From contig CM031858.1 in NCBI GenBank assembly GCA_018697195.1, positions 124,843,402 to 124,907,401 of the forward strand: a DNA stretch of 64,000 bases, in the 5' to 3' direction. A program made the position numbers and the translations under genes. The notes beneath the pieces are model-generated. The model saw nothing but the letters and a program-made list of their open reading frames with translations. It ran no database searches and was not told the origin of the DNA. The stretch is from Certhia americana. Lineage: Eukaryota; Chordata; Aves; Passeriformes; Certhiidae. Positions 28,633 through 43,969 of this stretch are shown piece after piece. The number at the start of each line of letters is the position of its first letter. Position 1 is the stretch's first letter.

Positions 28633-28654
28633 AAGTATATATTTATATATACTT
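28633..28654. repeat. AT-rich inverted repeat (9-bp arms)
   Basis: AAGTATATA and TATATACTT form perfect 9-bp arms around a 4-base TTTA loop, in a longer AT-rich block (about 28615-28662). It could extrude as a hairpin or cruciform. In AT-rich intron DNA this may be chance. Confidence 0.7.
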
Positions 28655-30399
28655 ATAAAATATGCACAAATGCTCTACACCCTGTTTTAAATTTCCCACT
28701 TCCAGTAATTCTTCATGTAGCTTAGGTTGCTAAGTTCATAACTGCAGAGAGTAGTATACATGCTTTGAACCCTCCCATCTCTTAGTAGCAAAGGAATCAT
28801 CCAGCTCATTCCTGTGGCATGTAGAGAATATCAGAAGCATGAACAGATATTTTCTTCCCCAAAAAATGTACACACTGCTATTTACTTTTACATTTGGGTG
28901 AGGTGCAAGGGTTGGTATCACAGACGCTAAGCTCTTCATAAAGTAAGCTACAATGAAAGAATGAATGAGGCTTTTATTCTTCTTTTAAATCTCAACTGCT
29001 ATAAATGACACTCTTCTGTTTGAAGACCAATATGACTGCAAAATGGTCATATTTTAAACCAGCTAAAACCATAAAAATCTCAGTTCTTCACTGCCAGACC
29101 AGTGCTAAAATTTGCTATTTAACACCTTGTCTGGACTGATCAGAGAGACTGGCAATAACCTAAAATTGCTATGGTGCAGCAGGACAGAGAGCCAGATGTA
29201 GTGTTAAGGCTAACAACTCTCTTATGTCAACCTAGACAATTCACTTTAGCCATCATTTTCAGAAAGCAAATGATTCAGTTTGACAAACTCATGTACAAGT
29301 CTTAACACAAAATTCCTGGAATTTTGCAAATATGGATACTCAGCTGCTTTAAAACCACACTCTACATAATTTGTGTTTAAACACCCAATGATAAAAATTT
29401 TAAAATAAATAAATGACATTTTCAGAATACATTTTTTGACCACTATTTGAATCCAAATACGAGAAAATAAAATGTAATTTAACATCTAAGAGAAACCAAG
29501 GACTCTTCCAAGGTCATCTGGCATACAGGCAGATTTTGTTTTATAAGAATGTAAGACCTCATATGTAGTAGAAGGTATTTTGCTTTGTGTTTGGATCAGA
29601 GATTTTTCCCTATTTCTAAGTCAACTTAGAGGTAGAATTTTGAACAATGGACTTTAGATGAGAAGTGTAAAAAGGGCATAAAAGTCAGAAAGAGAAGCTG
29701 TCTGTTGGGAATTAAAAGAAGGAGGAGAGCAGGGCTGGCCGTCAGGAAGTCTCCCCTTCTAATCCCAGTGCAGCCTCTGCCTTGCTGGGCAGCCACCTCC
29801 TCCTGCTGTATTGCTTCCCAAACATCTTTAAAGTGGTTTTGCTTAGTGTTCACAGTTGAGAGCACGTTAGTGTCTGTACAGCACTGAATCATAAAAATGC
29901 TGCACAAAGAGGTATTATTTTTACTGTCAGCATGGTTGCTATCCTATACACACTGAAGCAGACCTTTTTCCCTAGAACAGACATCTCTCTGCGCGTGTCT
30001 GAAGTTCAGTTAAAAAGCAAAAAATCATCTCTCCTAAGTTACTTAGCATATTAATTAGCTCTGCTGCAGTACATATGTACATAACTGTGCAGACACAGAC
30101 AAGATAAAATAAATGGGAAGCGATTTGCAGCAAATGTAGTTAATAAAGCAGCCATTCTCAGAACCATTAATTCCTGGAGGACATGATTTTCAGCTGAAAC
30201 TCATGAAAATACCTGGGTAATGGTCCTTCACTTTTAACAGTGGGTCATCTGTTCAACTATTCTCAGGTCTAACTTCATCCCAGTTCCCACAAAAGACAAT
30301 CGAAGTATTTTTGGATGGGGGGAAGGGAAAATAGAAGTGACGTGTGAGACTCATCAAAACCAAACTTTTTGAATTCACGTTCACATGGCTTTACAGATA

Positions 30400-30442
30400 T
30401 GCATATATATTTATCTATACTATATACACATATACATGCTTA
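30400..30442 (+). repeat. AT-rich imperfect dinucleotide/tetranucleotide repeat
   Basis: An imperfect TATA/CATA/TACA stretch (ATGCATATATATTTATCTAT and onward). It is low-complexity DNA with no other signal. Confidence 0.6.
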
Positions 30443-33400
30443 CATAAACATATGCTTCATCAACATTGTTTTGCAATCTGGAGTTTGTCAAAACCTATCT
30501 AGTGCATCACTATTCAAACAAATAGTAATCAAGTTTCAAAGCTGCACAGATGGATGGTTGCCAACTTCCCTGTTCCTTCAGAGTGTAAAACAATGCTTCT
30601 GCTTTATACCTGCTGTAAATAAACTGTGTTCAAAGCACGGAATCCTCAAAGGAAGCCTCCAGCAGCACTCTGCTGTTGGGAGCCTACACACATTTTGGGG
30701 AACACAGAGGCAAGGAGGTGGGGGCAGAAAGTGCAGCCGAAGCATACTAAGCATTATAAAAGAAGAGACTACTCAGTTTAAATTGCAGAGGTAACAATGG
30801 CAATAGGACTATCGCTTTGCAAGTGACCAACAAATATACTTTTTCTAAACTAGTTTTTGTGCCATTCTTTGGTGGATAAAAAGTGCTTTTCTGACTTCCA
30901 ACCATACACGAACTACAGCAGATTGGGTCAGGTCCAAGCTGTGCCCATACAGTGCATCAATGTGGAAAAACAAGTGCTGGATTCAGTTTTTCAGAACAGG
31001 TTACTTCTATCAGCACACTAAAATGCCATCAATCTCACCTGGTTATTCTACTCACTAACCTCACACAGTGTCTGAACCAGCTGTGAAACTCCTCTAATCC
31101 TCTCCACTGCTATTTTACCTTCTTTGTTAAAACTAGAGAAAAGAGGCAGAGGCAGGAAAATAATAATAAAAGCACAGAAAATACAGATGCTTAAAAGGAA
31201 TGACCAACAAAATTCCTCATGAGCAACACAGAGATCACAGGCATCTTTGGTTCCTGCTTGTAACATGCTCAAGGGTTTCTGCCACTGTGTGTCTCTGCTG
31301 ACTGGTGTCAGTCCCATCCCCAACCCAACCCATCCCAAACCTGAACCCCAGCTTCCCAGAGGGTGCTTCAATCCCTTGCCCTTGGCAGAAGGCCAGAGCC
31401 TGAACATCTGTGACACAATGAAATGGGATGATCACACATGGGATGCTCATTTTCAACTTTATTCATGCAACCTATATTAAACAGCAATTGGATACAAGGT
31501 GTCCCTTCCACTATGTAAAACAATTGCAGAGAAAATTAATAAATAAAGAAAGGGTTATACTGTTCTCCATGTCCACTGGAGTATGGGGAAGAGGCAATGC
31601 ACGCAAAAACAATGAAGATTTTAGCTGTAATTGGAAAAAAAATTATAGCAGGAAAAAAATTTAAATACTGGAACTGACTGCCTTCTAAATGATGACCTGC
31701 CAACAGGTACAGACTTTGAAGAACAGATTAGAAAAACAGTTACCAAATTGGGTAAATACTACTGATCATGCATAACCTATATGCCCCTGGAGGATTTTTA
31801 ACCTATGGTGATTTTATTCCAATGCTATAAATCATATTATGCCAATATCAATCATATCTTCTAAACACATCTCTGAGGCAACAGTATTTAAGCTACCAGG
31901 GTAGTAAGTGAGCAATTATTTGGCATAGATGATGATACAGGAAATATGGCAATACACCAGAAATAAAATATGCAGTCATGCATATCCTAAATGGTAGAGT
32001 TTGGGCATATTTTTTAAAAAGAACATGCTATGAGTTTAAGGTTGTTAAAATCTGTTCGAGTATTTTCTATTAAAACAACATCAATTCTCTCTATCAACAA
32101 GGCAAGGCTCTGCAGTAACGACAGCATATCGATTTTGCCATCAAGATAAACTTAAAGAGTTTACTCTATGGACATATACACAGATACGTTACAAGGAAAA
32201 TCTTTATCAATTACCACCTAGATTTCTGTAAAGGCTTTTATCAATTCCATAACCTTTCTCTGCAAGTTGGGTACTGCAGATGATGGTCACACCTTGCTTT
32301 CACTGAAAGAGTCCCGTTGCTTCAGTAGAGCAAGAGCAGCTTACTGTATGTACACCATGACCCTGCTCATTCCCATCTCCAGTCCCTGTCTTCCACAGGT
32401 AGGTGCCCTACTGAGTAACAATGAACACTTCCCAACAGCCTAAAAAGGGCTTAGTTTTGTGCTTGGGAGGAAACAAGGTACCCTTAAGCCCATAAAACAT
32501 CATTTCCATAACAAATACCCACTCACATTTGTACAGAACTGGCAGACTGGCAGGCTCCTGTCATTGTCTAGATAACTGTGTGTGTTTTGTCTCAAGTACA
32601 GCATGAACAAACCCAACTCTTTAGACTTAGCAATATATACTGACAAAACTGGTTTAGAAGCAGAGGAAATTAGCCATGTGTTCATAATGGTTGTTCTCCA
32701 AGCTTTTGGCTGCCTATCCTTCACTTGGCTGGTAGGGCTTGGTTTGGGATTTTGTGCTTGGCATTTTTTAGTTATTTTTTTAAAAAATTTGTTCTGTTTG
32801 TTTGAAGTTAGAAAGACAAGCTTCTTCAAAGCCTAGTATTTTCTTTAGGTTGTACTGTTTACAGAAATGGAAACCAATTTGTCCCTCACTGCTTACATAA
32901 AGAAAATAATGTTCATGTTGTTTGTGGCCTCACCACAGGCGTTACTCAGCAAATTTTAATTATCCTGTTGGTGATTTAGTGTTGTGTAAAAACATATCCT
33001 AGCATGTATACACATCTGCCTTTGCTTATTAAAATCTGTTAGTTTTGGCTAGCTCACAGACATGAAGATACTTCCCACCAACCAAAGCAGATTTTGAACT
33101 TTTGTCTGTTGTTCACTGCTCTCTCCCAAATAAAAATTGGGTATAATCATACACCAAATGTTGATAACTTCATGAAAATAGTAGCAAAAAAATTACGACT
33201 GGGTTCATATATGCAGTTAGGCAGATTTTCTTTTTTCCAGCTAATTCCTTCCTTCCACAAGCTTGCACAGCTCTCAGAAACCTTCCTTCACAATGTTGTG
33301 GGGCAGGGAAAAGTTGCTTGGATATTTTCCAGACACATAAACACTCTTCGTGCATAATATAGGAACTATGTAATTCCTTAATTAAGCATAATACAACGTA

Positions 33401-35068
33401 TTCCATACACAGTTTATAGAATACACCACAGAAGCATAAGATGATTTGAGGTGTATATTTTGCAGTGGAAGAAAAATTTTTTCCTCCCTGGAACTAAAGG
33501 GAATGCTTCAGAAGAGTGACTGTGAAAAATGCCAAGTATTTCAAAGAAGGTAAGGTTTGGAGAGTCACTGGTGGTCTTAAGGGATTGCTAGAGAAGAGGC
33601 ATACCCACAGAAGGAATGTGGTCAGAACAAGTGGGAGGAGGAGGATACACCTCAAAAGGTGGGAGGCTGCAGAGCACAGGAAGTCAGATCTTACAAAGCA
33701 AGAGGCACTCTAGGCCAGATGCTTTCTAAATTCTCATGATATCAAGGAGTACATTTAGCTCAGACAAGCTTTAATTTTAAAAAGTAGGTAAGAAAGGCAG
33801 AAACTCACAGAATGGCTGTGTATTTGCCTGCAATATAGGAATGAACAGAAGGACAGCTTGTTTTCAGTTTTGAAGTCTAACCGAAGATTTCATCTTCCAT
33901 ATTTCCTGTTTCTGATACATTTGTAGCAAGTAAGCAAACCATCCTTCTAAGGCCACTGAGAGGCAAGTAACAACGCTCAACAGTACTCTAAAAAGGCACT
34001 AATGAAACTGAAGTACTGTGATGAATTGCAGCCCTCTAAAAAGGGCTGTATTTTACCAGGCATATACACTAAAAACTACCTAGGAACCAGTCTCCTCAGC
34101 TGTAGCCAAGCAGTCCCCCATCTTGGGAGGGATTTCACTGGTGAAATGAGGCCAACATCCCCAACTGTTCTCAAGGCTTAGCTGCAACCATGACTGAGGG
34201 GCAGCAGCTGCTGAGACCTCAATCATTGTCCCACAGAAGGAAGTCACAGATGGATGGGTAGCACTGGTGGGTGGGACATCTACTGATGCCTCATGGTTTC
34301 TTTCACAGCAACTTATTTTCCCCTAGCTCTCAAATCCAACTTTTTGCTGCAGAAATGCTGTCTCTCATATTCCTCTGCCATAATAATGACAGGCAAACTC
34401 AATTAACACTGTGAGCAGTTTGGATGTCTGCACAACAGGTTGCCAAAAAAAAAAAAATCCCAAGGGGAAAAAACCCAACCAAAGATAACTAAGAACATTT
34501 GTTGCATAATGTAATTGAAAGCTTCTATCTGTAGGACCAATACATGTTTATTATGTCTTAAATTGAGATGTGAAAGCTTGGTTTTGAACTGCTTTAATGT
34601 TAATGATTTATTATACATGCAATACATATCTAGTTTGGTAAGACCCATATTATACATTCAACACAGATTTTCTCTTCAAGCTTCTTACTGAGATCAGAAC
34701 ATAATAAAATGACAAAACTGTGCATTCCCCTACAAATAACTTATTCAGAGATTAGCAAGAGAGTAATAATGTATCTTCCTTTGTAATACCCTGAATTTCT
34801 GTCAACTTCATCATAAAATATATACCACAAAATACAGAAAGTGTAACCACAAGCCTTTTTATGTGACATATTTTAAAGGGCTTTCAACATTGATTAGATC
34901 TTTACTACTGCTGTTATTATTCCTGTGATCTAAAAGTACTCTAGATAGGTTCTACTTCAAGTAGAAACACTAATTTAGAAAGATTAAATATCAAGAAGAC
35001 ATTTCTCTAGATACTAGAGATGAGCACACAAGTATGTCACCAAACAAATGCTTACCTCCAATTTTAAA

Positions 35069-35109
35069 CATACATATATGTGTGTGTGTATTTGTATATA
35101 TATATATTC
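35069..35109 (+). repeat. TA/TG dinucleotide microsatellite
   Basis: An interrupted run of alternating purine-pyrimidine dinucleotides (ACATATATGTGTGTGTGTAT, then TTTGTATATATATATAT). Likely polymorphic. Confidence 0.85.
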
Positions 35110-38100
35110 ATAAACACATTACATAATAGCTACTCTGCACTTACTGTGAGAACTATTCATCTGTAATCTTGGAGCTAAGGGCCCAGTGAACCTCGTAAAA
35201 ACAACCACCATTATATAAAATAAATGAAGCAACACTGAGAAGCAAGAGATAACACAAACATTCCCCATATGAACAGCCTTTCTATTACAGAGAAAAGGAC
35301 ATATCATTTAGTCCAAGAGGGCACTGACACCGGTCCATGACTTCAGCATGCCATTGTGAGCAGCTGAGCTAGGAAAGAGCAGCCAAAGTATTCTTTCTAA
35401 GGCATCAGCACAGGCTTAAAGGAAGTGACATCAAACCTTTTTATCACACTTACTTTTCATTAGAAAGGAATATCAAAATAAGCCCCAGCACACCCTCTTC
35501 ATCATCTTCTCCCTCCTCACCCAGCAAAGTGAGGAATTTCCTCACACCAACTCATCAGCAAACAGTGCAGTATGTGTCACTCTGTGTGTTTGTATAGGAA
35601 AGTACTAAGTGCCTTTTTTAACACCTTATGTTCCTGCCTGCCTTCAAGGGAGGAACCAACTGAACCTACGCAATGAAAAAAAAAGACATGATCCAAATTA
35701 ACATACACAGCAGAGAGTATAAGCTTGGGAACACAGGATGGGATGAAAAATGTCCTTCACATACAAAATTAAGACTACAAAGTATTTCACAGAGGTTTTC
35801 CAGAGGAAAGCATTACCTAAACACATGCTCAACACTGCATTATAAAGCTGATGATAATGACAGCACATCTGCTACTCACTGAAATATCACCCTCTGTTTT
35901 TCCTCAAACAGCCATGACATTAAGTTTTGGGTAAAAAAAAAAAAATCAAATTAGGAGCAACAGTTACGACAACTTATAACAGAAGAATAATTTACTAAAA
36001 GCATCAATTGGCTGTTGACTCCATTTACCATCTGGAATACTGCCATTACTATCAAAAAATACTTGAGTCAACAGAGCAGGAGCCTTAGTGCAGTATGCTA
36101 GTGTTGATGCTGCTGAGTACAACTATTTCCATAGAATAACACAGCTCAGTTGTCCAGCCATTTGTGGGCTTCTGGTAGGCCTCTGGAAAGAAGGAAGGAT
36201 GACATTGAGACACCTAGAATTTAGTACAATGTATAATTAAGGAAAAACTCTGCTATTGTATTTTGGCAATTTTATTCTATACTTTTCCCTCAGTTCCCTA
36301 AGGAGGCTATCACATATGCAGCCACTAAGAGAGAATGCTTTATCCCGAAATGAGAACAAACAAATGTTTCTAAACATGGGTTTTATGCAGAGTGTAAACA
36401 TACATTTGCTTGAGAATGTTAAATATCTTTAGCAAATATATTTAGTCATGTAATTTCATTTTACTCTTTTGATGGAAGAGCAAAGCAAAGTACTTTAGGA
36501 TGAACTTTTTCTGCTGGGACAATTAGTAGCAGAAGTTTGTACTCCAAGCAGTTTCCCCCAGTCTTCTGAAGATGCTACCTCTGTTCTGGTCACTGGGTAC
36601 CAAGCACAGATGGGCTGAGGTCACAGTATCCTATCACCTGTAGGAATCCTTATGGCAGAATTTAAAATAGAGACCCATGCAAAATTGCAAAGCTGTTTAT
36701 GTATTGAGCTTGACTATCATACTTGAAAAACAAAAAGCATTTTTTATGGCTGGCTCGAGAAAACTGTGATCAGGTTAAACTTTTGCAAGCTTCCAAAGAG
36801 CAGCTGTTTATCCAGGTATGGTGCTATGCTTTCCACGTGTAATGCAGGTGTGGTGCAATACCATGTTATGGAGTGCTGCTTCAGTAACAAGTTCAGATGG
36901 ATCTTTTTTGAAAGACTAACAGCTGATGAAAACTTGTTTTCATCATGCAGACCTTGTGTGTCTAGCATCACCTCTGTTCCACCATGCTCTCAAAATGATC
37001 ATGGATTTGAGAGGAAAGAATTGTAGACTATATTAAACTATGCAGATTAGTAAAACCACAAGAAGATGGGCTTCTGCTTCAAATAAAAACAGCCCTTTAG
37101 AGAAATTTAATTTACACACATATCATAATCTAGATACTGATATTTTAAAGTGATTAAATGCTCCCTTCTTTGACAGTGCCTTTATTGTCACAAAACCTGA
37201 AGCAGTAATAGGCAAAACAGGTATCTGACATAAATAATCATATAAATATTTCTTAGAGCTATCAATAAAAGACATCTTAAAATAGCCTTTCTTCTATACA
37301 AACCCCTTATACAACTTACCTATCACATGAGTAAGAGTCATAGGAGTTTCATTGTAGTGTAGTTGTCTTAGGGATACAAACAAAATATTTATAACTCCTC
37401 ATACACACAATGCAAACATATTACTATAAATGGAGAAAAGCAACATTTTCTATCTCCTTTTTCAAAATACGTAAAATGAATGTTTTCATGCATATGATGC
37501 TAAATGAGTTAAGACAAAAACTTCTAAAAATATTTTACAAATAACTGTAAGTGATACAACTTCTCTCAGAAAGGGAGGCTTTGTGTTGTGACCTCAGTGA
37601 TACATTAAATACAACTGAAGGAACTAGAATATTTTAATTTTACAGCATTTAAATAAAAGTATAGCTATGAACATAGCTATGAAGTGTGTAATCTGCGTAA
37701 CCATATATATAGTAGCCCAGTCTTGCACGTTTTTCACAGATACACAAGTTACAAACCATGTACTCATTGACTTTTTTCTTTTTCTCAGCACAGATGGCAT
37801 TTCAAGAGGAATTTTTTTGTGCCACAGCTAACACAAACCACAAAGAAATTACTCTTATTGAATATTGCCTGCTGTTGAAGAGTGTTTTGAAATTACACTC
37901 CATTTTTTAAGGGAACTGAAGAGCTGAGAACAAGCCATGCATTCACATCAACGGCTAACACAGAGAGCAGCAATGCTGACTGAATGCAGCTCTTCACAAA
38001 CCAGCGCCTCATGGTCGCTGCAGATTAGGGACACGTTTTTCCTCTGTGCCACTTTTGAGGAATTCATTGAAATTTGCTTCGTAATGAGATCACTGTCTGT

Positions 38101-41100
38101 TGGCAACTTCCACCACACAGAAAAAATTATGTAGCCTTTTGTACTGGCTTTCCAGTGGAAGAAGATTTTTAAGAGAAGTAGGTGTACCTTGACAGACGAA
38201 GACGAAACTTCAAAGCAGTGCTTTGAATACAGGATTTCCTAGAGAAACGGAAAACCTATTTATACATATATATACATACATGCACAAGCAAAGCCTCCAT
38301 CTGAAAATAATAATTACCTAAAATAATACAGACTCCAGTGTCAGGCAGTAGAGCAACTTAGCTTTACCATTTACTTACTTAATTGTACCATCAAATTATC
38401 ACACATTTTTCACTGGGTAGCAAGTCCACAGCTAAAAAATGGAAACTAACACTGGCCAAAAATCCAGATGGCTGAAGACACCTTTAAAGTTCCCTCTTCT
38501 AACATTAATACTATGGGAACTTGGGAACAACAAACTAAGAAGTGATGACCAGGTGCTACAAAAGGGCCCACCAAAGAGAGAGTCACTTTTTCATGAGAAG
38601 TAAGCGTCAGCTGTGTCCTTGTTAGGTCTTTCACTGTTAAATCAACATCCTGCTCTCACAGAATCAATTTGTGTGAGAATCACTATGAAATATGAAACAT
38701 TGCAAGTAAAGAACAGCAAGATCATGTTTCTTAATTCAAGAGATTAATATTCTTTCTGCTTTAAACATTACTGGGAAAAAAATACCTCAAGAGGAATGCT
38801 AACTAATCCAAAATTTGTACTTTAACAAGAAAATTACATTGGCAAGATCCTGCTGGATAGGCCATCCAGCATATCCAAGACAAGTGATGAAACTAAATTG
38901 TACTGGTCTGATAACTGGTTCTTCTAGAAGCTGCAACTGGTTGAACATGGTGGTTGTGGAGATGTCAGTAACACAGTCAAGTATGAAATATCTTCCAAGT
39001 GTCAAATCTGCACACAGCACAGCACAAAGAAAAGAAATGGGGGAACTGACAAAGGTCCAAATAAAGATACATTGTGAACAATTTCAGAGCAAATTTATCT
39101 ACAGCTGTGAATGCTACACCTCTTTCAGTAAAGGATCCTATCCACCATATTGCTGTGTCTCTCTGGCAGTGAGGACTTCTGAATGGTAATGCCTGAGGCC
39201 ATACCACCAGCTATGAAATACAAGCTTATTTATAGCAAGCCTTACCATCCTAGTAGTCAGCCACACTGAAAATGGGACAGCCCTACTCTCCTCCCCAGGA
39301 GGATGCATCTCACCACTTGAAAGGTGAGTTTCCAGAAGTTTGCAAGCTGTCAGGAATGCTATCATCTGTCTCAATATCATGAGAAGCTGGTTCAGCTATC
39401 ACGGCAACAAACACTATACACACCCTGGCAACTAACCTGAAGATGGCCTTCCAGATGAGCAAGGTGACTTACGGAGTTGTGGTTTGGCTCTGTAGTCACT
39501 ACCTGCAGAGTTTTTATTAGCAATTTAATCTACCATTTTCAAAGAAGTTTCTGTCACACTGCTTTTGCACACTGCAGACAGATTAAAGGCATCCAGAACT
39601 CAAAGGACATCTACAGTCCCTCTAGAATGCAAAGCAAATGGAGCACTAGAAAATAGCATCAAGAAACATAGAGGTTTTTACTTCAAAATATGCTAACAGA
39701 CCCATTCTCTGATTGCTTTTTGTATAAGACTTTTTTCCAATTAACAGTTTGATCCTAGAAGGCACTACACCATTTTGCAGCCAACCATGACAAGCAGTTT
39801 ACTACCACCAATATTAAATACAATCAAGCTCTACTGACTGATTGGGTAGAATTCAATCAAGCTGCATAAACACTTAACTAACAAGTGTAGCAAACAAAGC
39901 AACAATTTACTACTTCAATAATTCGCTGGGGCATATATTTGGAGAAGCTGCTTTTAAATGCATAGTATTGTCAACTACCAGAATTTTTACCAAAGCTCTG
40001 AAATATGGAAATGACTCTGTGAGTAGTTTTTGTTATATAAAACCAACTGTTATCAAAGTTTCTAAGTAGCATGAATGTACAGAAAATGAAACTTAAGACA
40101 GGAGCACTCAGTCTACAGGACTGGGAAAAAATAGGAGAAAATATCCCACCTTCATGAAAAGCTATTGAGCTAGCAGGGAAACTTAAGAGGGCTCAGAAGC
40201 TCACAGAGCTACGGTCAGTAATGCTGAAGCACAGCCTGGTTTCTTAGCCTTTTGTTTTCACCCAATTATGCTGAAAATCCTCAGCAGCCAACAAACAGTT
40301 GATGCCCCCTGAAGTTACCCCATCAATCCCCTCAGCAAAAATTGTGAGAGATACAGGAAAGAAGCTCCCCCAGGAAAATTGAGGACAAGTCTAAAACAGA
40401 TGGAGAAAAATAATAGAAGACAATCTCTGAATAAACACCACCTCTGGACAGACATTAAAGCACAACTTGATTGTCAGGTTCTTCCCTCTACAAGCAGATT
40501 GATAAGTCCTTCCAATGAAGTTATCATAGTTAAGCAGATATTGCTTTTGATCTTGGAGTCAGGCTCCTGAAGAGTTTTGGCTACGAAAATATGCAAATGT
40601 TTCCATTGGAATGCATGGTGCATAATCAATCATGCCCAGCAGGCCTTACAGATCAACAACACACTCTAATCAGAACGCTGCCCAGAGCTATGTTCCTGGA
40701 GAGACCAGGCAAGAAAATCATTTAGGGATGAAAATACGTCACCATCTGTACTATTTCTTTATAATGATGGTCAGGAAACATGGCTGAAATTCATTCTGCC
40801 CCAGCTTTCTGCAGCTTTCCTAGACATAGAGAGACAATGTTGGAGAGAATTCCTAGAGATACTTCATTTACTTTATTTCATATATTTTCCCATTAAATCA
40901 TAAACTAATTTGTAGATAAAATATAGGTACAGGAATAAAAATTAATTTCACAGTAATAGAGCAGCTTTTTTAATACAAAAGCATCAGAAGATAGCAAAAT
41001 CCAATATATTATTATCATGGCAAATGCCACTGCTTAACTGTAGTGAAACAGAAGAGCACAGCAGCTAGGGTTTATTGCACAATAGCTATTTTAACACTGT

Positions 41101-42840
41101 AAGGAAGCATTTAAGCAGCTGATGTTTAGCTGTGGCTTGTTCTTTAGCAGCATAAACTATGTAGGAAAAGGCAGTCAGAAAATTTATGTTTTGTTCTTTT
41201 CTTCAGAGACAACAGAATACAGGAAGCCTGGGGAAAAGGAGGATGATATATCAAGAGAATAATACAAATTTCACAATATTTTGAGGTTATCTAGTGTAAG
41301 ACTAACAAAAGAAAATATGTTTATTTTTTCAATCACAACTACCTCAGTCAGAGGGGTAGAAGTGATGCCTGCCTAGCGCCTTCTGGAACACCTGAAAGAG
41401 CTCCTCTGACACGAATGCATTTAAGTTCTGAAGGGTTTCCAGCTACCGCTGGTCAAAACACTTCAGTCTTAAATATCTGAAAGTGGTGGTGGTGTTAAAG
41501 GCCTTTTATTTTCACATTTTACTCAAAAAAAGGAAACTTCATCCCCTGCTCTCCACCACCCACCCTTCTATCCTCATTCTTCCAAGAGATAGAAGCTATG
41601 TGCACCTGGCCTGCTCTGGGTCCCTCCTCACATCCTCACACCCACTCTACCAGCAGCCCAGGCTCTTTCATGTCTGTCTTATTGGTATGCTTTGGAACTA
41701 TGTGTCCATGATGGTAAGTAAGTGAAGAAAATACAAATAAGCAAGAAGGTCCTGTTAACTTTCACACCTGTGCCTACTGAGGACACCATCTCCAATTACA
41801 TTTGATGTAGCTGTCTGAAATACTGGCAGACCTGGGCTTGCTTCTGTCCAGCAGACAAGGTGATACCACTCTCTTTTTACAAAATGGCCTTTCACTACTC
41901 AGATCCATGGATCTGGCTGTGTTTGATTGCTACTGTTTGAACTGGAGATCAACTGAAAGTGTATTTTGCTCTCTTCTACAGATAGTATCTCAATTCTCTG
42001 AGATAACTGCAGTTCAAAGCCAGATTCCTTTTTGCAAGACTGCAGTCCTTTATGCATCAAAACTGACAATAAATTCAATACTTAAAAGAAAAAAAAAGAA
42101 TTCAAGTTTCCTCATTATATCAAATCATTTGCTCAAGCTGAACAGTTTCATTTATGCTTATCTGCATTTCAGAAGAAGGAACATAATTTAGCTCAGATAA
42201 ATTTTGTTCAAAATGACCAAATGAAGAAATCTGAAAAAGGAAAGAATTAACTTTCATTTCATTTCTGGCATTCCCATAAGAAAGAAAACCATTATGAAAA
42301 AGTCATGATCTCCTCCTGTCTTAATCCAAAAGACACTTCCAGTACAGGACATAATAGAGAGAAACAGCTGTAGAATTTTCACAAGGTAAAATAAAAATGT
42401 AAACAATGAACTTAAAAATTCTGCATCCAATAAAATATTTATTTTACTATAGTTTCCATGCACCTGACTACCAATCACACAGAACACTAGGACTGAGTTC
42501 AGATATTTTTGCATTTCTAAAATTTCAGAGTCTATAAGCAATAATAAAAGCCCTGAAGCTGAATGCCTCCAAGAAACATTATACTAGTGTTTTGCTGAAC
42601 TGTTATTTTAGATACAGTGCCTCACAAAGATTTCCACACTTACTCATTGAGATCCTGAAAAACAGCTAAGAAGGGATAGCCTTTGTTTAATTTCGTGGTT
42701 AAAATGAAGTATATTTCTCCACCTCTCAACAGCTCTTTTGCAAACACTTTTTCAGAGCTCTTGTGGACATACTTATATGCCCCGGCTAATAATGAATCTG
42801 AAGCTATGATAAACTTCTGTCTCAAAATCACTTAAATATT

Positions 42841-43400
42841 GTCATGGGTTTAGTTGGATATTGCAAAATTTAATGTTATCTTTCACATTAGCATCTAAAG
42901 TAAAATGGGTTCCACTCAGTTCCACTAAGGTTTTAAACGAAACAACAGCAAGCTTCACTTCCACTTATTACTATATACACCTTCTTCAAAAAATTAAAAA
43001 TGGGGTTTTTTTTTGTAAAGAGTGTGTATGAAGCAATAAGAAATTAAGACCATATTAAACCCCTTATTTGTCCCACGCAATTGTAAACATTATCTGATTA
43101 ATTCAAGATTACTTCCCCCAACTGTAAAACAAATTTGTGAAAGTGGGTGGATTCTCTCATCAGAGGACAGGACAGTTCACCCAATGAGTCCTGCCAGGAG
43201 GTAAAGGAACAAAGAATTCACCTCTAGGGAACACGCAACTCTCTCAGCACAGTCCTAGACAGAAGACTGGAAGGGGCCTAGAAGGAGCCAAGAAAGTTTA
43301 AATGCATGGAGTCTTCTTGGAGAATGTGACTTAGAGACCAAACTGTGCTGCTGAGGAAGAGAGAACTGATGCTCCCCTTCATTACAACAACAAATATTTA
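42841..43400 (+). mobile_element. Possible decayed LTR start
   Basis: The sequence at 42842 reads TGTCATGGGTTTAG and, after a few bases, TGCAAAATTTAATG. This parallels the start of the LTR at 13557 (TGTCATGGGTT, then TGCAAAATGTAA). Beyond about 50 bases the likeness fades, and I see no clear 3' terminus, TATA/polyA order or target duplication. The right boundary given is nominal. It could be a truncated old relative or coincidence. Confidence 0.25.
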
Positions 43401-43969
43401 GGAAGATCTCCAAGCAAAGGTTTAAGTGTTCTTCCCATCAGTTGTAGACAAATGGCCCAATAATTCACCTCAGCTTCAAAGCAAAACATGAGCTTGACTG
43501 GAAATATATAGCAAGAATGACCAAAATGTTTATTATACTATTGAACATAAACTCCAGGTTTCTTTCCTGCTTCATTCTTTAATTCTGCTAATGAAGGAGC
43601 TCAACCTGCATTTCTGAAAGCACACAACATAACACAGTAATTTTTATGCTCCCAACAAAACACATGCAGATGGAAAGAACAACTTTAGAAGACACCTTTG
43701 TAAGCGAACTTATTTCCTATCATCTTAAGTATCCTGTGCTCACAACTGGTGTCACAATTAACCTTAAGAAAGCATTAAAGATGTTTATTTATCCTCTTTT
43801 CCAGCATATTGAAGAAAAAATATCCATTCCACCATGGAAGGATGATCTCGTAGCAATAGAAAATGGGAGCTTGACTACTACTTCAAGTGGATTATCTGCA
43901 TGAAGTCACACAAAAACACACTTAAACCCTGTACCTTAGTGGTCTGAGTTGTTAAATGGAAATGGTAAC

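Larger units (their letters stand above)
15752..42840. other. Long intron 2 stretch, no gene seen
   Basis: About 27 kb of mainly AT-rich DNA. A patch at 16.75-17.5 kb is GC-richer and has many overlapping short open frames on both strands. Other patches with slightly higher GC (25.4-25.7, 27.3-27.85, 31.2-31.4 and 34.1-34.3 kb) were inspected and gave no recognisable protein, RNA or repeat. The small duplications, inverted repeats and possible regulatory blocks within it are listed separately. Confidence 0.55.
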
